Assembly: GCA_023382535.1 (NCBI GenBank)
Contig: JAHDWA010000053.1
Coordinates: forward strand, 1 to 64,000
DNA length: 64,000 nt
From: Anaerolineae bacterium
Lineage (GTDB): Bacteria; Chloroflexota; Anaerolineae; 4572-78; J111
Direction: 5' to 3'
The translations under genes were made by a program, and so were the position numbers. Below are positions 41,905-50,093 of the stretch, one piece after another; position 1 is the first letter of the stretch, and every line of letters begins with the position of its first letter. The notes under the pieces were generated by a model, which saw only the letters and a program-made list of their open reading frames with translations, was not told the origin of the DNA and made no database searches.

Positions 41905-43026
41905 TCACGGTTCAATCGTCTGGATAGTGCCGTCCGCGTTATAGACCAACTCGGCCACTTTCACACTGCGTTTGTTGCTGACGCCTCCCGACAGCGAACT
42001 GTCGTGATAAAACAGATACCACTTGCCCTGAAACTCGACGATGGAATGATGCGTCGTCCAGCCAACAACCGGATAAAGAACATACCCTCTAAAAACAAAG
42101 GGGCCGGTCGGCTTCTGGCCTGTGGCGTAGGCAATGAAATGGGTATCACCCGTGGAATAGGAGAGATAGTAGCTGCCGTTATATTTGTGCAGCCAGGCCG
42201 CCTCGAAAAATCGCCGGGCGTGGTCACCGGCGAGGAGCGGCGGTCCGTCTTCAGTGGTGATGGAAACTTCTTCAATCGGGCTGTCGAAACTCAGCATGTC
42301 CGGCGACAGCTTCGCCACCCTGGGACCCAGGGCCGGTTCTGTCCCAGTAGGTTCCACGCCTGCCGGGTCGAAATTTCCCTTCTGCCATTTTTCGAGCTGC
42401 CCGCCCCACAGCCCTCCAAAGACCATGTAAGCCTGTCCATCCTCGTCAATAAAAACACAGGGATCAATGCTGAAACTGCCTGGAATGAACTCTGGTTGCG
42501 GGGTGAAGGGGCCAGCCGGTGATTTGCTGGTCGCCGCGCCGATGCGAAAAATGCCAGCGTGATCCCTGGCCGGAAAATAGAAGTAGTAAGCGCCATTCTT
42601 AAAGGCGGCATCAGGCGCCCACATCTGTTTCTTCGCCCAGGGAACATCGGCCAGGTGTAAGACCTGCCCGTGATCCACCGGCAGAGAGTGCATGTTCTCT
42701 AATGAAAAGACATGGTAATCTACCATATCATATTGGTCCCCATCCGGCGTCGGCGGGTTGTCGTGGTCTAAGTCATGCGAGGGATAAATGTACAGCCTGT
42801 CTTCAAAAACATGAGCGGAAGGATCGGCGGTATAGATGTGGGTTATTAACGGTTTTTTCATGATGTCTAATTCCCTGGTTTGTGCGGCGTTGTTGATAAC
42901 CATTTTTGTAAGAGGGCTGGTTAAGGATGTTTCAACCTTGGATTGAGTACAGGCCCATATTGCCAGCGATGTAAAAAAAATTGCCATAAAATTGATGACC
43001 AAGGAAGATTTCTTACGCTGCAACAT
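41905..43026 (-). CDS. glycoside hydrolase family 43 lipoprotein
   Basis: ~373 residues. The N-terminus has a lipoprotein signal (INFMAIFFTSLAIWACTQS; lipobox Cys). The five-bladed GH43 domain starts at ITHIYTADPSAHVFEDRLYIY, giving the catalytic base Asp. It continues with IDPCVFIDEDGQAYMVFGG (second Asp) and HARRFFEAAWLHKYNGSYY (acid Glu). It probably removes arabinose or xylose side groups from plant polysaccharide at the cell surface. A shorter cytosolic form from ATG 42860 is possible; the lipobox argues for the longer one. No other carbohydrate genes are nearby. Confidence 0.88.
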   Translation of the reverse strand: MLQRKKSSLVINFMAIFFTSLAIWACTQSKVETSLTSPLTKMVINNAAQTRELDIMKKPLITHIYTADPSAHVFEDRLYIYPSHDLDHDNPPTPDGDQYDMVDYHVFSLENMHSLPVDHGQVLHLADVPWAKKQMWAPDAAFKNGAYYFYFPARDHAGIFRIGAATSKSPAGPFTPQPEFIPGSFSIDPCVFIDEDGQAYMVFGGLWGGQLEKWQKGNFDPAGVEPTGTEPALGPRVAKLSPDMLSFDSPIEEVSITTEDGPPLLAGDHARRFFEAAWLHKYNGSYYLSYSTGDTHFIAYATGQKPTGPFVFRGYVLYPVVGWTTHHSIVEFQGKWYLFYHDSSLSGGVSNKRSVKVAELVYNADGTIQTIEP

Positions 43027-43060
43027 AAGAGTATCACCGCCCAAAGATTTGCTGCTGGCC

Positions 43061-43187
43061 ATGTCATTTCGAGCGATCCGCTGCGCGGGAGCGAGAAATC
43101 CCTACGGCGTCACTTTTCAGTATAGATTCGAGGGATTCCTCGCATCGTACCCTGTGGTATTCCACTGCGCTCCACTCGGAATGACAT
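43061..43187. repeat. MITE-like element with 13-bp terminal inverted repeats
   Basis: ATGTCATTTCGAG (43061-43073) and CTCGGAATGACAT (43175-43187) are inverted repeats with one mismatch. The interior also has short palindromic pieces (GAGAAATCCCT and AGGGATTCCTC). It has no coding capacity and overlaps the extreme 5' side of the GH43 gene. Confidence 0.65.
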
Positions 43188-43225
43188 GAGCAACCTGATT
43201 TCTATTTCCGATAAACTTTAATACA

Positions 43226-43996
43226 TCATCGAGCTTGGGTACGGGGCCGTAACAAAACGATCTGGCGTTTCCCCAGTTGAAAACGCTCAACCCGCCGGTA
43301 TTGAGCGTGACCAATCCGCTGCTTTTTATCGGCAACAATGGCTACGACCGCCCCCTCGGCTAATACCGGGATCAACCCCTGCAGCATCTGCCCTATCTGG
43401 CCTTCGGAAACGACCTGTGACGAAGTGGAAGCTTCCCAGGCCGTTTGTTGGCCATACGGCACATCAGCAATGATAATATCTACCCGCTCATCTCCCAGGT
43501 GTTCAGTAATGACCCTCCTGTCCGACGCATTTGCTCTGAACAATCGTATTTCGAGGGGATGGCTCTTTTCCAACTTCAATACCTGATCTCTCAGAGTTTG
43601 AGCATGGCTGAGGGCTGTCCGGTGAGACGCTTTCTCATATCGTTCGATCAGGTTTGAGAGTTCGGCAATCCGGTCATTTATCCCCGCCGGAGTCAGCAGG
43701 TTCAAATTGCGTTTGGCTACCTCAAGGATCTCCGGGTCAACATCCGAAGCAATCATCCGTTCTATCTTCTCCCGGTGTAAACAGGCCAGGACGGTCAGGT
43801 GATAGGCTCCGCCGCAGCAGGGATCGTAAAGAACACAGGGATTTGTCAAACCCTCCGCCTGACGAATGGCCCGGCACCGTTGAAAAATCTCACTGGCCAG
43901 CCTGATGGGCAGGGCAGGATGTCCCGGCAAGCTGTAGAAAACGCCGCCGCTGGCATAAGCAGAATAATCCTGCTTTTGAGCAAACTTGTACTGCAC
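43226..43996 (-). CDS. AviRa-like 23S rRNA methyltransferase
   Basis: 256 residues matching AviRa, which methylates a 23S rRNA guanosine and gives avilamycin resistance. The opening YSAYASGGVFYSLPGHPALPIRLASEIFQRC, the SAM site YDPCCGGAYHLTVLACLH, IASDVDPEILEVAKRNLNLLT and the catalytic-loop DIIIADVPYGQQT are all family features. The gene starts with GTG (43996) directly after the AlkD stop, with GGAAAAATAG as ribosome binding site, so coupling is likely. It could be rRNA maintenance rather than resistance. Confidence 0.85.
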   Translation of the reverse strand: MQYKFAQKQDYSAYASGGVFYSLPGHPALPIRLASEIFQRCRAIRQAEGLTNPCVLYDPCCGGAYHLTVLACLHREKIERMIASDVDPEILEVAKRNLNLLTPAGINDRIAELSNLIERYEKASHRTALSHAQTLRDQVLKLEKSHPLEIRLFRANASDRRVITEHLGDERVDIIIADVPYGQQTAWEASTSSQVVSEGQIGQMLQGLIPVLAEGAVVAIVADKKQRIGHAQYRRVERFQLGKRQIVLLRPRTQAR

Positions 43997-44704
43997 CTAT
44001 TTTTCCATTGCTTTACTTTTCAATTCTTGCGGCATTTTTTCGATGGCATAGCGCAGGGCAGTTCGCGGCATGGCCGCTTTGTGGGCCAGAACATACTCAA
44101 AAACCTCTTGCTGGTGGGCCTGACTGGCAGCCTTCAGCATCCAACCGTACCCCTTTTGAACCAGGTCATCTTTATCCAAAAGAAGAATATCGGCGATCTC
44201 CAAAACGTCTGGCAGGAATTTCCCCTGCCGGGCCGGAACAATCAGCGATACGGCCGCCGCTCGCCGCACCCAGCGGTTAGGGGATGTTCCCCAGGTTTTT
44301 AGATTGGACAAATAAACCGGATACATTTCCAGGAATGAGCCGATGGTATGGTTACAGAGCGTATCACACGAGGCCCAGTTGCTGACGTAATCGTTGACCC
44401 ATCTTTCGAAAACCAGGAAATCCTGGGGTTCGTAGGCTTTCCGCAGAGAATAGGACCAATGACAGGCAATAAAGCTTTCTTCCATATAGCCCGACTGCCA
44501 AAGCTCCTCACAGAGCTTAAAAATTTCCGCTTTACCCTGTCCCTTGATCTCTTTAAAATAGTCCTTCCCGATTTTGCTGACAACGGCGGTTTTCACGCCG
44601 TACAACCGGACCTGTTCCTTAAAAAAGTTTTGGCCGCTTCTTTGCGTATGTTCATCCGCATTTTGCTTCAACTCTTGTCTGATCTTATTTAGAATGTTGT
44701 TCAT
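43997..44704 (-). CDS. AlkD-like DNA alkylation repair protein
   Basis: ~235 residues of HEAT-like helical repeats typical of AlkD DNA glycosylases for bulky or cationic alkylated bases. Landmarks are VRLYGVKTAVVSKIGKDYFKEIKG near the N-terminus, ESFIACHWSYSLRK, the active-site WASCDTLCNHTIGSFL (Trp and Asp) and NRWVRRAAAVSLIVPAR. The start at 44704 follows GGGGAAAAGATACT; a longer form from 44728 is less likely. Confidence 0.88.
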   Translation of the reverse strand: MNNILNKIRQELKQNADEHTQRSGQNFFKEQVRLYGVKTAVVSKIGKDYFKEIKGQGKAEIFKLCEELWQSGYMEESFIACHWSYSLRKAYEPQDFLVFERWVNDYVSNWASCDTLCNHTIGSFLEMYPVYLSNLKTWGTSPNRWVRRAAAVSLIVPARQGKFLPDVLEIADILLLDKDDLVQKGYGWMLKAASQAHQQEVFEYVLAHKAAMPRTALRYAIEKMPQELKSKAMEK

Positions 44705-44761
44705 AGTATCTTTTCCCCACTCATACACCCCAGCATTCCTTTGGCTTAGTTAGCCCGCCTG

Positions 44762-45550
44762 TTAATAAGGTTGATCTGCCAATTCCCACCAAACGAAAGT
44801 TCCGAACATACCTAACAGACTCGCAAGAAGTACAATGATGTAGCTTACTATTCCAAGATGGGCATACTCTGGCCCGGCCATGCCTGCATACAACGCTGGT
44901 ACCGACCATGGGAAATATCCCCCCCAACCGGCTGCCGCGATGATTTGGGCCAATATCACCGCCAGTATCGCAGCGCCCATCGGCGGCAAATAACCGCGTC
45001 CTGCGCTGGCAAAGAAAGCAATGGGGGTGGCGAGGGCAATTGTCAAACCGGCGGTAATCACCAGAGTGAGGGTGCCTTGGGCTAATAGCGCCGCCGATGT
45101 TGGCGGAAGGGCAACGGCTGTACCAACGCCGAGACCCATGAGATAGATAATCGCCGTCAATGCGGCTGACCACAGCGTAACGAGAATAAACTTGGCGAAT
45201 ACGATAACAAAACGAGGCGTTGGCAACGCGAGCAGGTCTTTGATTGTTTGATCCGAATATTCTCGTCCAAAGACCCAACTGTTGATGAAACTAAAAAGGA
45301 TGATGCCGCCAATCGCAGTCGCTTGCGCAAGAAATCCCAGGTAAGTAGGCCAATCGGCTGTGCCAGCAACGATCTGCGCTTTGGCACTGATCATTCCGAG
45401 GCGACGCGCCAGGTCGGGATCTTTCATGACAATCATAAAAAAACCACCCGCAAATGGAGCGAGCGAAAATCCTAAAACGGTCAATAACGGCAGCTTGGAA
45501 CGACGCGCTTTTAGCAGTTCTACCCAGATAGCTTGAGAGATGTTGCTCAT
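44762..45550 (-). CDS. ABC-2 type transporter permease
   Basis: 262 residues, six membrane helices, with the N-terminal ISQAIWVELLKARRSKLPLL and the INSWVFGREYSDQTIKDLLALP loop typical of ABC-2 permeases of the drug/bacteriocin-export kind. Its ATG overlaps the last codon of the ATPase gene by 4 bp (ATGA). Together they form a complete exporter (one ATPase, one permease). Confidence 0.9.
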   Translation of the reverse strand: MSNISQAIWVELLKARRSKLPLLTVLGFSLAPFAGGFFMIVMKDPDLARRLGMISAKAQIVAGTADWPTYLGFLAQATAIGGIILFSFINSWVFGREYSDQTIKDLLALPTPRFVIVFAKFILVTLWSAALTAIIYLMGLGVGTAVALPPTSAALLAQGTLTLVITAGLTIALATPIAFFASAGRGYLPPMGAAILAVILAQIIAAAGWGGYFPWSVPALYAGMAGPEYAHLGIVSYIIVLLASLLGMFGTFVWWELADQPY

Positions 45551-46473
45551 TTTGTATTCTCATCATCCATGCCGACGAGGCGCAAAAAGTAATGCTCCAG
45601 GTCTTCTTGTTCGATGTTGAGCATCGTCGGCGCGTGTCCTGCATTGACCAATCGCGTGGCAATGTCATCTGGGCGTTCAAGGGCGACCTCGTCCTTCACT
45701 TCAATAATATCGTTAGCCCTAAGTTCAGCGGAGAATCCGGCGCCGACAAGTACCATGTGCGCTGTTCGACAATCGCGCGTACGAATCATAAGCCGCCGCC
45801 GCCGATTGCGTTGAAGCTCAGTGGCGTCGAGTTCTTGAAGCAAATGCCCTTGATGGATGATACCGATGCGATGGGCAAGCCGCGACACTTCGCCGAGAAT
45901 ATGACTTGACATGAAAACAGTAACGCCCTGCTCGCACGCGAGTTCGATGAGGAGGTTGCGGATTTCGACAATGCCTGCCGGGTCCAGCCCGTTTGCAGGT
46001 TCATCAAGGATGAGTAGTTCGGGTTCGTGCAATAGCGACTTGGCCAGCCCAAGACGTTGCGCATTGCCAAGTGACAGTGTTCCCGCCCGCCGATCTGCAT
46101 AGGAGGTTAATCCCAGGCGTTCGATGATGTGCGCTACAGCTTGCGGCTGTGTGCCTGGACGCAGACGGCGCATCACTTCCAGGTTTTCGCGCACGGTAAG
46201 CTCCGGATAGGCATGAGGGGTTTCAACCAAGTGCCCGACTGAAGCCCACGGCAGCCTATCGCCAAGGCGAATTCGTGTTCCGAGTACCTGCGCTTCGCCT
46301 GTTGTCGGCTTGACCATGCCAAGCAGCATCCGAATCGTTGTTGTCTTACCCGCGCCATTAAGACCCAGGAACGCATAGATTTCGCCACGGGCAACACGCA
46401 AAGATAAGCCAGCTACGGCTGTTACATCACCATATTGTTTTGCTAGATTGTTAGTTTCGATGGCTACGTTCAT
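45547..46473 (-). CDS. ABC transporter ATP-binding protein
   Basis: 308 residues: Walker A GLNGAGKTT near residue 38, Q-loop LVETPHAYPELTVRENL, a slightly altered signature LSLGNAQRLGLAKSLL (LSxGxxQR, with Leu for the second Gly position), Walker B LLILDEPANGLDPAGI and the H-loop MSSHILGEV. A C-terminal extension of ~90 residues is typical of drug/lantibiotic exporters of this class. Cytosolic partner of the permease encoded next. Confidence 0.92.
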   Translation of the reverse strand: MNVAIETNNLAKQYGDVTAVAGLSLRVARGEIYAFLGLNGAGKTTTIRMLLGMVKPTTGEAQVLGTRIRLGDRLPWASVGHLVETPHAYPELTVRENLEVMRRLRPGTQPQAVAHIIERLGLTSYADRRAGTLSLGNAQRLGLAKSLLHEPELLILDEPANGLDPAGIVEIRNLLIELACEQGVTVFMSSHILGEVSRLAHRIGIIHQGHLLQELDATELQRNRRRRLMIRTRDCRTAHMVLVGAGFSAELRANDIIEVKDEVALERPDDIATRLVNAGHAPTMLNIEQEDLEHYFLRLVGMDDENTK

Positions 46474-46533
46474 TTAAATGCATAAAGCTACCTTAAAAAA
46501 GCTGCCTGGGCCACCCGCTGGAAATGCTGGATG

Positions 46534-46564
46534 CGATCCGTTCGCCCGAAACCGTCTTTCGGGA
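46534..46564. repeat. short core of the 47-49 kb dispersed repeat
   Basis: GATCCGTTCGCCCGAAACCG and the following TCTTTCGGGA match the core of the repeats at 47606, 48374 and 49263. The plus-strand frame around it reads LGHPLEMLDAIRSPETVF and runs to a stop at 46590, looking like a coding remnant. It overlaps the end of the DinB gene region. Confidence 0.5.
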
Positions 46565-46569
46565 AGAGG

Positions 46570-47142
46570 TCATCTTTGAGCGCGCACGATAGTCTTCACT
46601 ACTTCAAGTTCTCCCAAATGCCGGTGGATATGCCCCATGCAGGGCCGCATTAACAGGCCCCAGACCGGTTGATCGTAGAGATCGCCCACTTCTTCCATAA
46701 AGCCGGGGGTCTGATATTCGGGAAAGGCCGCCAAGCGCTGTCGTGTATCAAGGATCTGGTCTAAATCACTTTCGCTGCATTCCCCCAGCCAGGCGGAAAT
46801 TGCCTGATGCACGCTATCCGCATATGCCATGACATCCGTTCGCGTGACCCTGCGCGCGATTTCATCCGCCTCGTCGAGGGAAATGCCGACGCCAATCCCA
46901 AGCCGCTTCAAGGGCTGCCAATGGCTCCAGCGGTCCCCGTGTACCACTTCAGCGATGCCCCGGATCCAGGTTTGCACAAACGAGTCTTGCGTCCGGGGGA
47001 TGTGCCAGACGGTATAGCCCAGCACATTCTGACCCGGCGCCAGGCGCATGAGCCACTCCTCATCCGTCAAATCACCGGCAATACCGTGAAAAACAGCATT
47101 GAGATTAGCGAACTGTTTTTGGAGATATGTGGTGATGTTCAT
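46570..47142 (-). CDS. DinB-like four-helix protein
   Basis: ~190 residues with the DinB/YfiT helical-bundle pattern: a first helix (TTYLQKQFANLNAVFHGIAGDL), the metal-site histidine in YTVWHIPRTQDSFVQTW and a last helix with CMGHIHRHLGELEVVK giving two more histidines. The family includes thiol-dependent metalloenzymes and stress proteins; function here is unknown. The start at 47142 follows GGAAGGAAAAAACG. It lies 22 nt after the TPR-like gene on the same strand. Confidence 0.8.
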   Translation of the reverse strand: MNITTYLQKQFANLNAVFHGIAGDLTDEEWLMRLAPGQNVLGYTVWHIPRTQDSFVQTWIRGIAEVVHGDRWSHWQPLKRLGIGVGISLDEADEIARRVTRTDVMAYADSVHQAISAWLGECSESDLDQILDTRQRLAAFPEYQTPGFMEEVGDLYDQPVWGLLMRPCMGHIHRHLGELEVVKTIVRAQR

Positions 47143-47164
47143 CGTTTTTTCCTTCCGTTCGAGA

Positions 47165-47560
47165 TTACCGGCGGAATGACTTTTTGCTTGGGTTGTGTTC
47201 ATCGGCTTGATGGACAACGCCTAACTCAGCCGCAAGCTTGTAATACTTCTGCGCTTCGGCTTGATTACCCAGAATCTCGTAGGCATGCCCCAGATTCAGG
47301 TAGAGCGACGGATAGAAGGCTTTAACCTTGCTCTCTTCGACGGCATGAGCGCGCTTCAACGCCTCCTGATTCCAGCGAAGTATTTCCTCGGGATCATCCT
47401 GATAGCGAGCCACGTAATGAGCGGACACACATGCCTCAAAGTCATCCCTGGCTGCTTCCCAGGCCTGCATGAAGAGACTGCGGGCATCTTCAATTCTCCC
47501 TTCGAATTCGGCCTGTGTCCCTTCAACACAGAGTTTTATGACCGGATTGTCGAGGTCCAT
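47165..47560 (-). CDS. small TPR-like protein
   Basis: 131 residues with two to three helical hairpins of TPR character (GRIEDARSLFMQAWEAARDD, YPSLYLNLGHAYEILGNQAEAQKYYKLA). Likely a protein-interaction module in the cytosol. It precedes the DinB-like gene and may form a two-gene unit with it. Confidence 0.7.
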   Translation of the reverse strand: MDLDNPVIKLCVEGTQAEFEGRIEDARSLFMQAWEAARDDFEACVSAHYVARYQDDPEEILRWNQEALKRAHAVEESKVKAFYPSLYLNLGHAYEILGNQAEAQKYYKLAAELGVVHQADEHNPSKKSFRR

Positions 47561-47605
47561 GCCTTACCTTTTCTTTCGCTATACAATGTTAGCCCTGTTC
47601 CAGCC

Positions 47606-47718
47606 GCCCAACGCCACGTCTAACCGGCGGCCTCGCAACCTTGACAAAACAACCAATGCGCTCCGTTCGCCCGAAACCGTCCTGCGGGATGGGGGAGGAG
47701 CGGCAAAGAACGCCTTCT
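47606..47718. repeat. dispersed intergenic repeat, copy R1
   Basis: GCCCAACGCCACGTCTAACC, GGCGGCC, GCAACCTTGAC and the CCGTTCGCCCGAAACCGTCC core match copies R2 and R3. The copy is truncated at its right end against the ICMT-like gene. The core can fold (CCCG/CGGG). Confidence 0.7.
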
Positions 47719-47721
47719 AGC

Positions 47722-48342
47722 CTAATGCCCGGATGTCGTTTTCTTTCCCAACCAGCGAGGTAGATAAGGTCCGGTACGTTTCATGTAGGCGATATATTCG
47801 TCTCCGAACCGCTCGATCATCATCTGCTCTTCTTTGGGAGTACGGACTACAATGGCCCAGACAAAACCCAATATCCCGGTCAGTCCAATGAACCAATTGG
47901 TCGAGATGAGAAAATAGCCGACCCATAATAAGACAAATGCGGTGTACATGGGATGCCGGACCCACTGATACGGCCCTTGCGTGACCAGGGTTTGATCTTT
48001 TTTGAGGGTCAGCGTGGTGCTAAAGTTTTGCCCCAGCGACCGGAGTACCCAGAAAAGGATGATGAGCGCAGCCAGCCCGACAATGAATCCGAACCATCGC
48101 AGCCAAGATGGTAAGGGCAGGGCAGACCATTTCATCAGGTGCGGATTGATACTGTAAACCAACATACCCGCCAGGCTTGCTCCCAATAAGAGAAAACGCG
48201 GCACAGCAATTATCATGCCCTCAGTCGCCGTATAGAATTTATCACGGGTGATGCCGATTGTCACCAGGTTACGTCCCCACAGGATAACAAAACCAACGGC
48301 GGTAAAGATAAAAAGCACCTGAAAAGTAGTTTCGGCGTCCAC
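47722..48342 (-). CDS. isoprenylcysteine carboxyl methyltransferase-like membrane protein
   Basis: 206 residues with four to five membrane helices and the C-terminal ICMT/PEMT signature: LVTQGPYQWVRHPMYTAFVL (SAM-binding RHP) and EEQMMIERFGDEYIAYMKRT. Bacterial members methylate small lipophilic or protein carboxyl groups; the substrate is unknown. It is flanked on both sides by the dispersed repeat. Confidence 0.85.
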   Translation of the reverse strand: MDAETTFQVLFIFTAVGFVILWGRNLVTIGITRDKFYTATEGMIIAVPRFLLLGASLAGMLVYSINPHLMKWSALPLPSWLRWFGFIVGLAALIILFWVLRSLGQNFSTTLTLKKDQTLVTQGPYQWVRHPMYTAFVLLWVGYFLISTNWFIGLTGILGFVWAIVVRTPKEEQMMIERFGDEYIAYMKRTGPYLPRWLGKKTTSGH

Positions 48343-48373
48343 GATTTTCCTCCGGTCTCAATTTTATGGACCA

Positions 48374-48519
48374 CCTAACAGCGCGTCTACCCGGCGGCCA
48401 CGCAACATTGACGAAACGACCATACGATCCGTTCGCCCGAAACCGTCCTTGGGGATGCGGGAGGGGCGTAGAGAATACCTTTGGGGTTGGGTGCGTGCGG
48501 TTTTGAAGCAGGGGTTAGG
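48374..48519. repeat. dispersed intergenic repeat, copy R2 (attC-like ends)
   Basis: 146 bp bounded by CCTAAC (48374-48379) and its complement GTTAGG (48514-48519). Between them lie CCGGCGGCCACGCAAC, ATTGACGAAACGACC, the GATCCGTTCGCCCGAAACCG core and TTTGGGGTTGGGTGCGT. The ends resemble the RYYYAAC/GTTRRRY boxes of integron attC sites. Confidence 0.65.
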
Positions 48520-48535
48520 GTTGACTCAAATTTCT

Positions 48536-48817
48536 TTATACAAATTCTATCTTGAGCCGTTTTCCAAGCGCCATTGCCGCTCGCTCAAGGGTTTGCAGGG
48601 TAACTGACTCATTGCCTGGGTCAAGTAACCGCTCTAAAGCCGCTCGGCTCGTCTCCATGCGCTCGGCCATCGCCGTTTTCGTCAGATTTTTCTCCCTCAT
48701 TAATTCGGCAATTTGATAAGCAATGACCCGCTTAATGGCAACGGCTTCAGCTTCAGCCAGTAAGCCTTCTTCGGCCAGAAACTCATCAAAATTGCTGCCC
48801 AGATGCTCTACTTTCAT
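48536..48817 (-). CDS. HigA-like antitoxin (XRE helix-turn-helix)
   Basis: 93 residues with a helix-turn-helix (MREKNLTKTAMAERMETSRAALERLL) in the middle and the C-terminal LERAAMALGKRLKIEF typical of HigA antitoxins. It overlaps the upstream toxin gene by 4 bp. It should bind the toxin and repress the operon. Confidence 0.88.
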   Translation of the reverse strand: MKVEHLGSNFDEFLAEEGLLAEAEAVAIKRVIAYQIAELMREKNLTKTAMAERMETSRAALERLLDPGNESVTLQTLERAAMALGKRLKIEFV

Positions 48818-49164
48818 CCTTCTCCCCTTAATAACTTCAACCTTTGCTTGGCTAAGGCTAAATCATTGGCCGGTGTTTTCTGAGATTTCTTGATGAAACC
48901 GTGTAAAAGAACCATTTTTTCTCCACCGACGGTAAACAAGACACGAGAAATGCGGTCAGGTAAATCGGAGCGAACTTCCCATAAATTCTTATCGAGTTCA
49001 CGAACCAGGGGCATCCCCAGCGGCCAGCCGAACTGAACAGTTTTGATATCCTGGCCGATAATCTTTTTCTCCTCGTAGGCTAAAGATTTAAGCCATTCTC
49101 TAACAGGCTCGTTGCCACTCGCGGTTTTGTAGAACAGAACTTGAAGCTGTATTTCATCGGTCAT
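48814..49164 (-). CDS. HigB/Gp49-like toxin of a type II toxin-antitoxin pair
   Basis: 116 residues of the RelE/ParE superfamily, phage Gp49-like: VLFYKTASGNEPVREWLKSL, IKTVQFGWPLGMPLVRELDKNLWEVRSDL, RVLFTVGGEKMVLLHGFIKKSQKTP. Members cleave mRNA on the ribosome. Toxin-first order with a 4-bp overlap is the HigBA arrangement. The pair could stabilise the surrounding accessory genes. Confidence 0.9.
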   Translation of the reverse strand: MTDEIQLQVLFYKTASGNEPVREWLKSLAYEEKKIIGQDIKTVQFGWPLGMPLVRELDKNLWEVRSDLPDRISRVLFTVGGEKMVLLHGFIKKSQKTPANDLALAKQRLKLLRGEG

Positions 49165-49262
49165 AGATAGAGTGTATCAAAATTGGTACGCAAGTCAAAT
49201 GAGAACTTCAAATTTAGCCAAAGAGGCTAGAGAGATAAAATTTACTTGGAAGATTTAAACGA

Positions 49263-49475
49263 GCGGCTAATGCCACGCATCACCGGCGGCCACGCAACCT
49301 TGACGAAAAGGTTCGGCCAAAGCGCCAGCATTACTGACTAAACGGCCAGCCTCAGCCATCCAACTCATACGCTGGGTACGATCCGTTCGCTCGAAACCGT
49401 CCTTCGGGATGGGGGAGAGATGCAGAGAACACCTTTGGGGTTGGGTGCGTCCGGTTTTGAAGAAGCGGCGGGGTC
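49263..49475. repeat. dispersed intergenic repeat, copy R3 (with ~70-bp insertion)
   Basis: The left half (GGCTAATGCCACGCATCACC, GGCGGCCACGCAACCTTGAC) and right half (TACGATCCGTTCGCTCGAAA, then CACCTTTGGGGTTGGGTGCG) match R2. About 70 bp beginning GGTTCGGCCAAAGCG are inserted between them. The left end CATCACCGGCGG also resembles known attC left arms. Confidence 0.65.
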
Positions 49476-49584
49476 AGCGATCGCCCCGCCGACTGTAACG
49501 TGGGCGGCAACGCTGGATTGAAACCACCACCGATTGCACAATCAATCCCGCTATACCTTGCTAGGCCATCTTCATTTAACCGGT

Positions 49585-49965
49585 TCAATTAAGCCCTAGC
49601 GATGCTGCTCCCAATTGAATAAGTAACTGTTGTAGCAGTGTAAACGGGATTGAACCCATCTTATCTTTGACTGTTGCCATTGCTCTATTCCAAATCGTGT
49701 TATCTCGTGCAGCATCTATAAACTCATGTCCCTGCCACGTAAGCCTATTTGGTGACCAGTGAGGAGGATGACCAGTATTATGGAGTTCTGGAGCCGCTTC
49801 TATCAGACCCGCTTCATGCATAATCATTACATGGTAAGAAAGCACTTCATGGGAAAAACCAGGTATATTTAGGTCAATTGGATAACCAGGTATAAATGGT
49901 TGCTTCTCAATTTCTAAAAGGATTTGACGTACAAGATCCATGTTTCGCTTCATTTGCCATGTCAT
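49585..49965 (-). CDS. DUF2513 family protein
   Basis: 126 residues with the DUF2513 plan: MKRNMDLVRQILLEIEKQP, a winged-helix-like SYHVMIMHEAGLIEAAPEL, RLTWQGHEFIDAARDNTIWNRAM and the C-terminal KMGSIPFTLLQQLLIQL. Often found in mobile regions; probably DNA-binding, function unknown. Confidence 0.8.
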   Translation of the reverse strand: MTWQMKRNMDLVRQILLEIEKQPFIPGYPIDLNIPGFSHEVLSYHVMIMHEAGLIEAAPELHNTGHPPHWSPNRLTWQGHEFIDAARDNTIWNRAMATVKDKMGSIPFTLLQQLLIQLGAASLGLN

Positions 49966-50093
49966 TATTGCACCTAATTTAACTAATTTTAGTAGTGTTA
50001 CCGCGCCGCTAAACGTCTAAAGACCACTCTAAAAAATACCGGCTTGGAGCATCAACCTGGCACCCTGATCGAGCGGTCTTTTGGGGAAAGATA

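Noticed and set aside
46480..49480. Firm annotation of an integron
   Set aside because: The end boxes are suggestive in only one or two copies, and no integrase gene or full attC fold is visible. It is kept as a hypothesis only.
49352..49588. 78-codon minus-strand frame over repeat R3
   Set aside because: It is made largely of the dispersed repeat read backwards, and similar broken frames occur over the other copies.
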